The position numbers and the translations under genes are program-made. From Bufo bufo (lineage: Eukaryota > Chordata > Amphibia > Anura > Bufonidae), in the NCBI RefSeq assembly GCF_905171765.1, contig NC_053390.1, positions 517,910,852 to 517,974,851 of the forward strand: DNA of 64,000 nucleotides, read 5' to 3'. Position 1 is the first letter of the stretch. Every line of letters begins with the position of its first letter. This document shows positions 10,370 through 21,988 of the stretch, in pieces. The notes beneath the pieces were generated by a model, which did not search any database, was not told the origin of the DNA, and worked only from the letters and a program-made list of their open reading frames with translations.

Positions 10370-12320
10370 ACAAATGACCCCATTTCGGAAAGTAGACACT
10401 CCAAGGTATTCGCTGATGGGCATAGTGAGTTCATAGAACTTTTTATTTTTTGTCACAAGTTAGCGGAAAATGATGATTTTTATTTTTTTTTCTTACAAAG
10501 TCTCATATTCCACTAACTTGTGACAAAAAATAAAAAGTTCTATGAACTCACTATGCCCATCAGTAAATACCTTGGGGTGTCTTCTTTCCAAAATGGGGTC
10601 ACTTGTGGGGTAGTTATATTGCCCTGGCATTCTAGGGGCCCAAATGTGTGGTAAGGAGTTTGAAATCAAATTCTGTAAAAAATGGCCAGTGAAATCCGAA
10701 AGGTGCTCTTTGGAATGTGGGCCCCTTTGCCCACCTAGGCTGCAAAAAAGTGTCACACATGTGGTATCTCCATATTCAGGAGAAGTTGGGGAATGTGTTT
10801 TGGGGTGTCATTTTACATATACCCATGCTGGGTGAGATAAATATCTTGGTCAAATGCCAACTTTGTATAAAAAAATGGGAAATGTTGTCTTTTGCCAAGA
10901 TATTTCTCTCACCCAGCATGGGTATATGTAAAATGACACCCCAAAACACATTCCCCAACTTCTCCTGAATACGGGGATACCAGATGTGTAACACTTTTTT
11001 GCAGCCTAGGTGGGCAAAGGGGCCCATATTCCAAAGAGCACCTTTCGGATTTCACTGGTCATTTTTTACAGAATTTGATTTCAAACTCCTTACCACACAT
11101 TTGGGCCCCTAGAATGCCAGGGCAGTATAACTACCCCACAAGTGACCCCATTTTGGAAATAAGACACCCCAAGGTATTCGCTGATGGGCATAGTGAGTTC
11201 ATGGAAGTTTTTATTTTTTCTCACAAGTTAGTGGAATATGAGACTTTGTAAGAAAAAATAAATAAATAAATAAAAAAATCATCATTTTCCACTAACTTGT
11301 GACAAAAAATAAAAAATTCTAGGAACTCGCCATGCCCCTCACGGAATACCTTGGGGTGTCTTCTTTCCAAAATGGGGTCACTTGTGGGGTAGTTATACTG
11401 CCCTGGCATTTTCCAGGGGCCCTAATGTGTGGTAAGTAGGTAAATGACCTGTGAAATCCGAAAGGTGCTCTTTGGAATGTGGGCCCCTTTGCCCACCTAG
11501 GCTGTAAAAAAGTGCCACACATGTGGTATCGCCGTACTCAGGAGAAGTTGGGAAATGTGTTTTGGGGTGTCATTTTACATATACCCATGCTGGGTGAGAT
11601 AAATATCTTGGTCAAATGCCAACTTTGTATAAAAAAATGGGAAAAGTTGTCTTTTGCCAATATATTTCTCTCACCCAGCATGGGTATATGTAAAATGACA
11701 CTGCAAAACACATTGCCCAACTTCTACTGAATACGGCGATACCAGATGTGTGACACTTTTTTGCAGCCTAGATGCGCAAAGGGGCCCACATTCCTTTTAT
11801 GAGGGCATTTTTAGACATTTGGATCCCAGACTTCTTCTCACGCTTTAGGGCCCCTAGAATGCCAGGGCAGTATAAATACCCCACATGTGACCCCATTTTG
11901 GAAAGAAGACACCCCAAGGTATTCAATGAGGGGCATGGCGAGTTCATAGAATTTTTTTTTTTTTTGGCACAAGTTACCGGAAATTGATTTTATTTATTTT
12001 TTTCTCACAAAGTCTCCCTTTCCGCTAACTTGGGACAAAAATTTCAATCTTTCATGGACTCAATATGCCCCTCACGGAATACCTTGGGGTGTCTTCTTTC
12101 CAAAATGGGGTCACATGTGGGGTATTTATACTGCCCTGGTATTCTAGGGGCCCTAAAGCGTGAAAAGAAGTCTGGAATATAAATGTCTAAAAATTTTTAC
12201 GCATTTGGATTCCGTGAGGGGTAGGGTGAGTTCATGTGACATTTTATTTTTTGACACAAGTTAGTGGAATATGAGACTTTGTAAGAAAAAAAAAAAAATT
12301 TCCGCTAACTTGGGCCAAAA
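10370..12320. repeat. Array of modules in alternating orientation
   Basis: A block containing ccccattttggaaagaagac and caaggtattc occurs near 10378(+), 10575(-), 11145(+), 11345(-), 11890(+) and 12078(-). A second block, gggcccctttgcccacctag, occurs near 10718(+), 11000(-), 11480(+) and 11760(-). Successive copies alternate in orientation, so the stretch can fold into several consecutive hairpins. All ORFs here are repeats of one another. Confidence 0.8.
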
Positions 12321-12330
12321 AAATGTCTGA

Positions 12331-12800
12331 ATGGAGCCTTACAGAGGGGTGATCAATGACAGGGGGGTGATCAATGACAGGGGGGTGATCAATGACAGGG
12401 GGGTGATCAGGGAGTCTATATGGGGTGATCACCCCACAGTCATTGATCACTCCCCTGTAAGGCTCCATTCAGACGTCCGTATGCGTTTTGCGGATCCGAT
12501 CCATCTATCAGTGGATCCGTAAAAATCATGCGGACATCTGAATGGAGCTTTACAGGGGGGTAATCAATGACAGGGGGGTGATCAGGGAGTCTATATGGGG
12601 TGATCACCACAGTCATTGATCACGCCCCTGTAAGGCTCCATTCAGACGTCCGTATGCGTTTTGCGGATCCGATCAGTCTATCAGTGGATCCGTAAAAATC
12701 ATGCGGACATCTGAATGGAGCTTTACAGGGGGGTGATCAATGACAGGGGGGTAATCAATGACAGGGGGGTGATGAGGGAGTCTATATGGGGTGATCAGGG
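12331..12800. repeat. GGGGTGATCA tandem units and ~190-bp duplication
   Basis: An 18-bp unit (gatcaatgacaggggggt) is repeated three or more times at 12346-12410 and again near 12730. A larger segment of about 190 bp at roughly 12331-12540 is duplicated at 12541-12725, including ggctccattcagacgtccgt and its inverted partner. It lies inside the TTAA element. Confidence 0.7.
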
Positions 12801-13794
12801 GTGATCAAGGGTGATCAAGGGTGAATAAGGGGTTAATAAGTGACGGGGGGGGGGGTGTAGTGTAGTGGTGCTTGGTGCAACATATTACTGAGCTATCTGT
12901 GTCCTCTGGTGGTCGATCCAAACAAAGGGGACCACCAGAGGACCAGGTAGCAGGTATATTAGACGCTGTTATCAAAACAGCGTCTAATATACCTGTTAGG
13001 GGTTAAAAAAAAATCACATCTCCAGCCTGCCAGCGAACGATCGCCGCTGGCAGGCTGGAGATCCACTCGCTTACCTTCTGATCCTGTGAACGCGCGCCTG
13101 TGTGCGCGCGTTCACAGGAAATCTCGCGTCTCGCGAGAGGACGCACCGGCGCGTCCACCCAGAACAGGACCGCCGCAAAGACGCAATCCTGCGTACGGCG
13201 GTCCTGGGGTGGTTAATAACCCCTATATGTGACGGTGGCGCAGGCCTCTCCATAACTTCAGCGCATCCAGCACCGCTTCTAAATGTAAGACAGCTTCCTT
13301 GCTGTCTTACATTTAGACCATTTTCTACGCCTAAAACAGGCATAGAAAGTGATGAATGAAATGGGCCGACATCCCCACCTACTGTACGCCACTCCCACTT
13401 TTTTAGACCTGGTGTGAGCGGGCAGAAGTTGCAGATTGTGGTGCAATTTACCGTTGCGCCGTCATCTGCACCTGAATTCCTTAGACAATATATATCCTCA
13501 ACATCGGATAAAATTCAACAGTTCAAACAGAGCAGACTCGCCTCCAGTATAAGCCTTCACACGTGGTGTAATTTTGCACCACAGACAAACACCATAATAT
13601 TTTAATGACTAACATGGATTTTGATGCAGATTTGTAACTGATTTGCTTTGCAAACGGATCCAGAAAATACGGATATCTTCCATGTGTATTCTGCATTTTT
13701 CTCACTCCCATTAATAGAATGGGCTATCTTTATCCGCAACACGAACAAGCGTAGGATATGTTCTTTAACCAGAATCTACCACCTTTGGCATTCC

Positions 13795-14425
13795 AACTGC
13801 TAAGAAACTACAACTCTCAGAATGACCACTGTGCTCAGCTTTTCTTATAAGGGTGGATTCACATCGTAACACGGACTCCATAAGAGGGAAGTCAAAACAG
13901 AAGCCTTTAAGAGGAATTCCGTTTTGATCCGTCATAATAGAAATCTATGGGAATCATAACGGATCCGTCTGGTTCCCGTTATGCAAGACGGAAAACAAAG
14001 TCCTGTCGACAGGACTTTTTTGTCCATTCTGCATAACGGAAACGAGACGGATCCGTTATGATTCCCATAGACTTCTATTATGACGGAAAGCCTTTTAAAG
14101 GCTTCCGTTTTGCATTCCGTCATAATACAAGCCTATGGCCAGAAGAACGGATCCGTCCTGGTTTCCGTTATGCAGGACTAGACAACTGCATAATGGAAAC
14201 CAGGACGAATCTGTTCTGTTGCCCATAGACTTGTATTATGATGGAATGCAAAACGGAATGCCTCTTAAAGGCTTCTATTTTGATTTCCGTCTTACGGATT
14301 CTGTTATTTTCCGTTATAACCATGTTATAACGGAAAGCCATAATGGAATCCATAACACTGATGTGAACAAGCCCTAACTCCCATAGAAGTTAATGGGGCA
14401 TTCTGGGAGTTGTAGTTTCAGAACA
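13795..14425. repeat. Nested palindromes
   Basis: The outer arms (aaactacaactctcagaatg near 13805; cattctgggagttgtagttt near 14400) are inverted copies. Between them a second palindromic element (about 13855-14378) begins gggtggattcacatcg and ends gatgtgaacaagccc. Its interior consists of back-to-back inverted blocks such as cgtcataata/tattatgacg and ccgttataaccatgttataa. Non-coding. Confidence 0.65.
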
Positions 14426-15036
14426 AGGTGTTGAAGGTGATCCCTGTTCTATAATTTGCAGAATGGCCACATGGCTCCACAAAATATTCGGATGTGTGCA
14501 TGACCCCATAGAAATGAGTGGGTCCGTGATCTATCCGCAAAAAATGCAGATACCACACAGATGAAAAATGCGCTCATGTGCACGAGGCCTAAACAAGCCA
14601 TTTAAAAAAAAAATCCAAGAAATTTTTATATTTCTCTGTGGAGGAGAAAAGAAGCTACTACTTTTCAAAACCAATCAGAAATCCCCACATGTAGTGCTAA
14701 AAAAAAAAAAAATTTGCTCGCTGCTCGTTTAACTAGAGCAGTGTAGCAGTCGCTGACTACCGAAGCAGTTAGATGTTAATGATAATGAATGGGAAAATAT
14801 TTGGTTGGCTCCAATCAAGACACATTTTGTAACAATCTCTGCCCCATAAGCCAGGCAAAGAAGTAAGAGAGTGCATAACCTGACAAGCTCACCTGCAGAG
14901 GGGCGGAAGGGGGCTCAGCTTCACAGCCAATCAGTGAGATCTGTGCTGAGACTGCTCAATGCCAGTTATTATAGTTAGAACATGGTTCTTGTGCGCGCTG
15001 GATCACTCTACATTTTGAGTATCTCAAGTAGTGGAA
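14426..15036. other. MITE half-copy and unclassified DNA
   Basis: 14450-14592 carries a family-A right end (gtgcacgaggccta). The rest, including an A-rich run at 14700, shows no gene or recognisable element. Confidence 0.4.
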
Positions 15037-15044
15037 TCATAGAG

Positions 15045-15277
15045 CAGTGGTGGCGAACCTATGGCACGGATGCCAGAGGCAGCACTCAGAGCCCTCTCTG
15101 TGGGTACCCGCACCCTGGAAAAAGTCTATGGTGTACCAATATGCCTTAGACTTTTCCTGCCAGCAGGGTGCACTATGAGAGCACAGACAGTGCACTGAAT
15201 GTAGGCAGGCTATTATAGCTAAATTATAAAGTTAGTGGGTTTTGGGTTGCAGTTTGGGCACTTGGTCTCTAAAAGGT
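15045..15277 (+). mobile_element. Non-autonomous hAT transposon with 8-bp TSD
   Basis: It starts CAGTGGTGGCGAACCTATGG, the terminus of a widespread vertebrate hAT group, and ends ggtctctaaaaggt. An 8-bp direct repeat tcatagag flanks it at 15037-15044 and 15278-15285, the target-duplication length expected for hAT. About 12 bp of the usual right terminus (complement of the CAGTGGTGGCGA end) are missing, yet the duplication abuts the truncated end. No coding sequence. Confidence 0.7.
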
Positions 15278-15285
15278 TCATAGAG

Positions 15286-15679
15286 TATGTCCACATTTAG
15301 CAAATATGCTGTGGATTTTTTGTGCAGATTTGTAGGTGAAACATCTGCATTATTGCTGTATCCACAAAGTAGATGAGATTGTAACAAATATCATACAAAT
15401 GACAAGAAAAAATAATCCATGTGGAAACTGACCTGCAGTTTGGTTTTTAAATCCACAGCATGTCAGTTCTCTCTGCAGATTTTTACCATTTGCAATGCAC
15501 AGAGTGAAATTCACAGTAAGGGCCCATTTACATGGCCGTATGAACAGGTCCGCACCTGTTCCGCAATTTTGGTCCTATTCTAAAAAGATCCTTTGGGACC
15601 AGCAACTATCTGACATTTGTAAAATATCCTTGTGATATGCCGATATGCTATCAATGTCTCAGATGAGAAAACCCCTTTG
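15286..15679. other. MITE fragments, no gene
   Basis: Fragments rich in tgcggattttt/aaatccaca type blocks (15290-15535). A segment near 15520 reading gggcccatttacatggccg resembles a truncated MITE end. No gene seen. Confidence 0.35.
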
Positions 15680-16078
15680 AAGGGGTTGTCTCATGAAAAA
15701 TATTCTACAGTTTTGAAACCAGCATCTGGTATGTAATTAAAAATCTTCCATAACCACTGAGTTATTCAGCAAAATGTATCTGTATAGCGCCACCTGCTGT
15801 TTGTCCTGCTCACTGAGATGACCGCACATGCTCAGTTTCATCTTTCAACTGCCTCCTGAGCTGTGATAGGGTGAGCTGAGACACGCCCCTTAGCTGCAGC
15901 AGAAAAGACACTCCCCTTGAGCTGTCAGCTTGATATAAATCTTGCAGAGCAATGAATGGGGAGATCTCTGGATCCATGTGAGGTACAGGGCTGGTTCTAG
16001 CTTTGTTAGAAAGAGATTGCCATGTACTATATGATGTCTGATTTTCAATTTTTACATTAGTCATAGGATAACCCCTTT
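15680..16078. mobile_element. MITE with AAGGGGTTGTCTC ends
   Basis: The left end aaggggttgtctcatgaaaa and right end tcataggataaccccttt are inverted. A second partial copy of the family lies at 43047-43210 (gctgtcacacgaaaaatatt). Non-coding. It abuts the next MITE through a shared TTTAAA. Confidence 0.65.
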
Positions 16079-16080
16079 AA

Positions 16081-16875
16081 AGGGAATCTGTCACCTGGTT
16101 TGAGCATATTAAGGTGTTACTAGTGCCATATACAATAAAATACCTTATTTCTTGCTGTAGTCTTCATTTTTTGTTTCATGGTGTCATTAGTGATAAAATC
16201 CACTTTTTATGTTATGCAATTGAGTGTCCAAGGTGCCCAGGGGGGCGTTATTATTCTTCTCTGGAGCCCAGTAACTCCCCCACACAGTGCCCAGCCCGCC
16301 TTGAGTTAGAGCCCAAGCACGCCTCTTCCAGCATAAGTAACTGCCCACACCCGAACTCTTTGCCGCCGCCCCCCTCCGCTATGTGAAATCTCACACAGGC
16401 GCAGTACCACAGACTGCCTGCGCCTGCGCGATGTAGAAGCTCCTGAGGGCAATAGCTTTAAATTTATCACTGGGCTCAGCGCATGCCCAGTGACACATTT
16501 GAAGCTGTTGCCCTCAGGCGCTTCTACATCGCGCAGGCAGTCCACGGTACTACGCCTGCGTGAGAGTTCACATAGCGGAGGGGGGCGGCGGCAAAGAGTT
16601 CGGGTGTGGGCAGTTACTTATGCTGGAAGAGGCGTGCTTGGGCTCTAAATGAAGGCGGGCTGGGCACTGTGTGGGGGAGTTACTGGGCTCCAGAGAAGGA
16701 TAATAACGCCCCTCTGGGCACCATGGACACTCATTTGCATAACATAAAAAGTGGATTTTAGCACTAATGAAACCATGAAACAAAAAATGAAGACTACAGC
16801 AAGAAATAAGGTATTTTATTGTACATGGCAGTAGTAACACCTTAATATGCTCAAACCAGGTGACAGATTCCCTTT
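16081..16875. mobile_element. Long palindromic MITE (~795 bp)
   Basis: The ends agggaatctgtcacctggtt and its inverse near 16856-16875 bound two long arms (about 16081-16470 and 16490-16875) that are near-complementary throughout. Mirror-image ORFs on opposite strands are therefore artefacts. The arms include cgcctgcgcgatgtagaagc near the centre. Confidence 0.8.
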
Positions 16876-16879
16876 AAGG

Positions 16880-17550
16880 CTGATAATCTTATATTACTAT
16901 ACACGTATACCTGCCATACTGATAAGTAAAAAAGTAAATAAGTAAAAAATATCTGCTTAAAAATTCCCAGCTATAGCTGTAAAGCTCTTGCTCATTGTGT
17001 GATCATTTTAGTTGGTCTGTACCTTCTTTTTTTATTTTCACTACTTTCAAATTTATCTTTTAGACCATTTTGTGCGCTGGCTAAATATTTCCCATGAAGA
17101 AATAATTATTTGCAAGTATCATAGGATAAAGATGTTAACAGCCATGAGTGCAACTCATCGGAGCAACAGCTGGCTCTACTTGTGCTGATCTGAACCGTGG
17201 ATGCTGCTGCAGAAAACCACTGAACGTTTTACAGTAATTATCTCCAAATTTATGGTTATTTTAAGATCCATCCGAGAGTCAAATGCAATAAATTCCAGCA
17301 AGATGTAAATGGCTCCTTATTGTGCACGCTGAAAAATAATATGTGGGCTACTTGATGGTTGCTTAGTTACTAAAATATATTCATGCCATGTTTTAAGTGA
17401 ATGAAGGCAGCATATACATTATTATGTAAAATCCAGTCTAAAAATAAATAGCAAATGAACAAAATATTAGAATTCGCTCCTTGTTTTAGTCAGTTATCCT
17501 TCAAAAATACATGTCCACCCACCTTACCCATTCACTGGGGAATTAATTTG
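16880..17550. other. Low-repeat stretch, candidate conserved non-coding element
   Basis: Unlike its surroundings this stretch has no inverted ends and no internal repetition. It is AT-rich with many POU/homeodomain-like sites (e.g. aataattatttgcaagt near 17100, gtcaaatgcaataaattcc near 17278). No coding frame. Calling it an enhancer-type element is inference from texture alone. Confidence 0.35.
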
Positions 17551-17556
17551 CCTTTA

Positions 17557-18081
17557 AAGGGAACCTGTCACCTGGATTTTGGGTATAGAGCTGAGGACAT
17601 GGGTTGCTAGATGGCTGCTAGCTCATCTGCAATATCCAGTCCCCATAGCTCTGTGTGCTTTTATTGTGTAAAAAAAACTAAAAACGATTTTATAGATATG
17701 TAAATGAGGCTACTAACGTTTCCGGAGCCCAGTCACGCCCACTGTCAAGGGGCCCAGCACGACCCCACATCCTCCGAATCTCCTCCTTGCTCCCCAACGT
17801 CACAAAGCTAGAGCGCCGTAATCTCGCGATGCACGAGTTAGCGCATGCGCAGTTTCGGCAAAGTGCTGGCATCAGCCTCAGGTCACAAACTGTGCATGCA
17901 CTAGCTCGCATATCGTGAGATTACGGCGCTCTAGCTTTGTGACGTCGGGGAGCAAGGAGGAGATTCGGAGGATGCGGGGCGGTGCTGGGCTCAGAGTCAG
18001 AGATCAATGGACTCATCTCTCAAGCATGGAGGAGACAGGACTCATCTAAGGTTCATTTACATATCTATAAAATCGTTCCCT
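17557..18081. mobile_element. Palindromic MITE with AGGGAACCTGTCACC end
   Basis: It begins agggaacctgtcacctggat and ends cgttcccttt. The central arms around 17790-17960 are inverted (aacgtcacaaagctagagcg versus cgctctagctttgtgacgtc). A partial copy of the same family is at 50848-51098. The right part contains an extra segment (about 17990-18050) not mirrored on the left. Confidence 0.7.
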
Positions 18082-18104
18082 TTAATTATCATTTGTGTCT
18101 GACT

Positions 18105-18420
18105 AAGGCCTCTTGCACACAACCTTATGTATTTTTCGGCCCGCAAAAAACACGGATGACGTTCGTGTGCATTCCGTATTTTGCGGAACGGAACAGCTGG
18201 CCCCTAATAGAACAGTACTATCCTTGTCCGTAATGCAGACAATAATAGAACATGTTCTATTTTTTTGCGGAACGGAAATACGGACATACGGAAACGGAAT
18301 TCACACAAAGTAACTTCTGTTTTTTTTTGCGGAACCATTGAAATGAATGGTTTCATATACGGTCTGCAAAAAAAACTGAACAGACATGGAAATAAAATAC
18401 GTTTGTGTGCATGAGCCCTT
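18105..18420. mobile_element. MITE, family A
   Basis: The left end aaggcctcttgcacac and right end gtgtgcatgagccctt are inverted. The interior carries mirrored blocks with ccgtattttgcgg and gcggaacggaaatacgg. Non-coding. Confidence 0.7.
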
Positions 18421-18703
18421 AAGAATACGCTCGTGTAAAGGAATGACAACAGTTAGCTACGTGTTCAGCCGAGAAGGGGTCCGGGCACAGGATTGAACTC
18501 TTGACCGAGTTTACACGTTCTGTCTTTCGCATGCTGCTGAAACCCATAGTGACCAATGGCTGCAAGATTTCATAGATAAAGCTAAGGTCCTACCTCCAAA
18601 ATTGAATCCCTATAGTCTGTTTTTGTGGCATTTTACGGCACATCTATATGGAAGAGAAAAATGTGTTGTGTATTTTGAAGTAAATTTCACAGCAAAATCA
18701 GTT

Positions 18704-18847
18704 GGGGTCATTTATCAAACTGGTGTAAAGTAGAACTAGCTTAGTTGCCCATAGCAACCAATCTTTCAACCTTTAATTTTCCAAAGGAGATGTCAGAAAT
18801 GAAAGGTGGAATCTGTTCTGTTTTACACCAGTTTGATAAATGACCCC
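18704..18847. mobile_element. Compact MITE with 27-bp perfect inverted ends
   Basis: The first 27 bp (ggggtcatttatcaaactgg followed by tgtaaag-type sequence) are mirrored by the last 27 bp (ending ccagtttgataaatgacccc). The whole element is only 144 bp, so it is probably an internal-deletion derivative. Confidence 0.75.
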
Positions 18848-20805
18848 AAGTGTGTTCTACATGTGGATTACATGTAAAATACACAAATGCCAAGAACCAC
18901 TGATACTATGGTTAGATATTTGCTCTTGTTTTTGGCAGTGCTGACCATAGTGCCAAGTGTTCATTTAATGGTCCTGATGAAGGGACCAAATGTCAGTAAT
19001 ATGTTTTTGACCCTAGAGCCAAATTTCGGTAATTAAAAGATTGGTGGCATTGCGGCACACCAGAAACTGCAGATTCCATCAGATGGAAAGCCAAATGGAA
19101 GGGGCTTTAGGGCCACATTTGGCTCCTTTGCCACTAGTTGGAGAACACCGCCATAAAAAAAAGTCTACCACTCAACCAGGATATATCAATGTCCACTAAA
19201 CTGACTCCCTAAAATATTTACCACTAGGATAGGATCCCTTAGGCTGCATTAACATACACAACTATTCTGCGGATTTCATTGCATTTTTGTTGGGTTCTTA
19301 AAGGAGTTGTCCAAGATTAGAAAAACATGGCTGCTTTCTTAAAAAAAAAAAAAAACAGCACCACCCCTGCCCATGGGTTGTGTCTGGTATTAAAGCTCAG
19401 CTCAATTGGAGTCAAAGCAGCAGCTCGATAATGCACACAACATGTGGACAGTGGTGGTTCTGTTTTTGGAAGAAAGCAGCCATGTTTTTCATATCCTGGA
19501 CTAGCTCTTTCACTCTATTTTTAGGTCAAAACTGCTCAAACGTTACTTTAAAGTCTATAGTAAATTACTAAAAAGTTACATAGAAAGTATTTTTGTTTGT
19601 GGAATCCTGGAGTGTTTTGGGGCTTTGGAGCTTTTTTCAAAATGCAGCATCCTTTGGATGTTTTTTTCCTGAAATTTTTTCCATTGGCTTCTCTATAGGA
19701 CTTTGAACTGTGGCCCCGCAAAACAAAATAGAACATGTCCTATTCTTGTCCGTTTTGTGGACAAGAATAGCCATTTCTATAAATGGGCCGCCTGTTTCAT
19801 TCTGCAAATTGTGGAACGCACATGGCCTGCATCCGTGTTTTGCAGATCTGCAATTTGCGACCAAAAAACAAGGCACGGTCGTGTGCATGTAGCCTTACTA
19901 ATATGACTGATAGGAAATTTAAGAAACTGATGACAGAAGAATTCTGGTGCACTCCCATAATGGGAGATATTTACTAAGCAAAAAGGGCCAGAATTCTAGT
20001 CCAAATTAAGCAAAAAAGACCTGGTGTACAAGGCACGCACCAAATTCATTAGTTTTAGATAGCTCACTAGACAGTTTGAAAAAAGTTTGTAAAAAGGGGC
20101 AAGGCGAGTCTTAAAATTTGCCACATTAATGAATGCCATTGGTCCAAATACTACTGAGAAGAACAGAGTCTAATGTGTGCACCAAATTTATCACACCGCA
20201 TGCACACATTCAGCCTATGTATTTTTATCATGTCTAAATTTAGGACCGTAATAATAAATCTGACCCAATGATTCAGAAACTAAATTTTTCATATTTCGCT
20301 GGAATAACAGAACACATAACATCAGTACTCACCATTAATCACTGCACCTAGGTGTCTGCCTGATTCCACAATCTGAAACATAAAATAGGAACTTGATGAT
20401 GCAGCACTATTATATCACATATGTCAGATCATACAATGAATCAGTATTGTTTCTGTGAGAGTATAAGTAATCTCAGAATTCAGATAAAAGTATATACTGT
20501 TAAAGATTTTTCAATATAGATATTTTGAAAAACTCACAGCCACACTACGATATGGATCATATCTTATAATAGAATACAACCCCAAGATCTGCACTTATAG
20601 CAAAAAGAACTCACTCGTGTTAGCTTTTCTCCTGGTGAAAAGCATGTAGTTTTGTGTTGGAGTGATGTATCATACCTCTCAACTTTCAAAGAATGGAAAG
20701 AGTGGCAAAGCTTGTGGTGTGCACAGCACAAAGCGGCAATTTTTACATTAAGCCAACTCTAACCCTGCCTAGTTTCTCCCATACACGTCCAATCCCGTTT
20801 ATTCT
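18848..20805. other. Fragmented MITEs and unclassified DNA, no gene
   Basis: Recognisable pieces are a MITE left end near 19241 (ttaggctgcattaacataca), a ctttcttaaaaa/gaaagcagcc inverted repeat around 19330-19490, and a family-A right end at about 19860-19896 (cggtcgtgtgcatgtagcct). From 19900 to 20805 nothing is recognised. Confidence 0.4.
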
Positions 20806-21660
20806 CTTTTGTGCTCCCACTCAGTAATGGTGCCTCTTTGTGCCCCACACACTTTGAGAGTGCCCTTTTTGTGTGACTTTAATAGTGTCCCCACTATTTA
20901 TGCCTCCTCAGCCTAATCAAACCCCTTTAGTGCTCCCTCACAGCAGCTATGCCACCTCAATGCCCCTTTACAGTAGAAATCCCCCCTATAGTGCTCCTTC
21001 TACAGTAAGAATGACCCCCTTAGTGCCCCAACACAGTAACTATGGCCCCTAAGTGCCCCACACAGTTACCCTCTCCATCACAGTACCTCCTTACAGTATG
21101 AAAGTCCCTTTTGTGTCTCAACACAGTAATTATGTCCCCTTAGGGCAGGTGCATCCTCACAGGAAAAATGCCTCCTCAGTGCCCCAACACAAGAGTTACA
21201 TCTCCATAGTGCTCCTCACAGTAAGAATGCCCCTTTAGTGCCCCAACACAATAAAATGGCCCCTTAGTGCCCCAACATAGTAACTGTGCTCCAGCGCAGT
21301 AGTTATGCTCCCTTGGTGACCCCTCATAGTAAGAATGCCCCCTTAGGGCCCCCTCACAATAGTGTTCCCCCTTAGTGACCCCCTCATAATAGGGCTGCTG
21401 CTTAGTGACCTCCTCAGAGTAGAATGTCACCTTAGTTCCCTTAAATAGTACTTATGCACAATTAGCACGCCCTCACATTACTAACACCTACTAAGTGCAC
21501 CCGCACTGTAAGAATGCCCCCTTAGTTCTCCTCTAACAATAGATCTGCTCCCTTGGTGCCCCTTCACAATAATGCTACCCGCTTAGTGCCCCTTCACAAG
21601 AATGCTACCCCCTTATTGCCCCCTGACAATATTGCTGCTCCTGTGGCTCTATTAAAATAA
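20806..21660. repeat. Degenerate tandem repeat, ccccttagtgcc(c)cacacagta type
   Basis: About 850 bp of irregular units of roughly 30 bp, such as gccccaacacagtaactatg and aatgcccccttagtgcccc. It is the largest block of this repeat in the window. ORFs here read the repeat and are not genes. Confidence 0.65.
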
Positions 21661-21988
21661 AAAACTAATACTCACCTATCCCTGTTCCCCCGATGAAAGG
21701 AGTACATCATGCCTTGGCATGTGCCATCTCCTCCTCAGTTCAGTAGGTGTGATTAAGACTGCCTGCTGAGGATGCAGATATTGGTGAAATCAGGACATGC
21801 TGCAGCCCACCTGGGATCAGGGAACAGAGGACGAAATCTGACACTGTCCCACCTGAACTGGGATGGTAGGGAGGTATGTTATGTGACAAACACACTCTGC
21901 TTTTAAAAAGACATCTGATCTGTTTTTGGCTCACTAAGGCTTAGGTCTACAACTGTACATAACTTTTTTTCTCTGAAATCAGTAAGGA

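Larger units (their letters stand above)
9879..13212. mobile_element. TTAA-flanked non-autonomous foldback transposon (3.3 kb)
   Basis: TTAA at 9875-9878 and again at 13213-13216 flanks inverted ends CCACCTCAGCCCCC and the complement of CCACCCCAGGACCGC. TTAA target duplication is a feature of Kolobok and piggyBac families (established knowledge); I cannot choose between them. There is no transposase frame. The interior is a chain of inverted modules (10370-12320), a GGGGTGATCA-type tandem region (12331-12800) and a GC-rich right end with strong hairpins, such as tctccagcctgccagcg facing cgctggcaggctggaga at 13018-13062. Confidence 0.7.

Noticed and set aside
10717..11730. A family of similar ORFs (MGPFAHLGCKKV type) on both strands
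   Set aside because: Readings of the alternating inverted modules in the TTAA element.
16114..16840. Twin 90-residue ORFs on opposite strands
   Set aside because: Mirror copies from the palindromic MITE.
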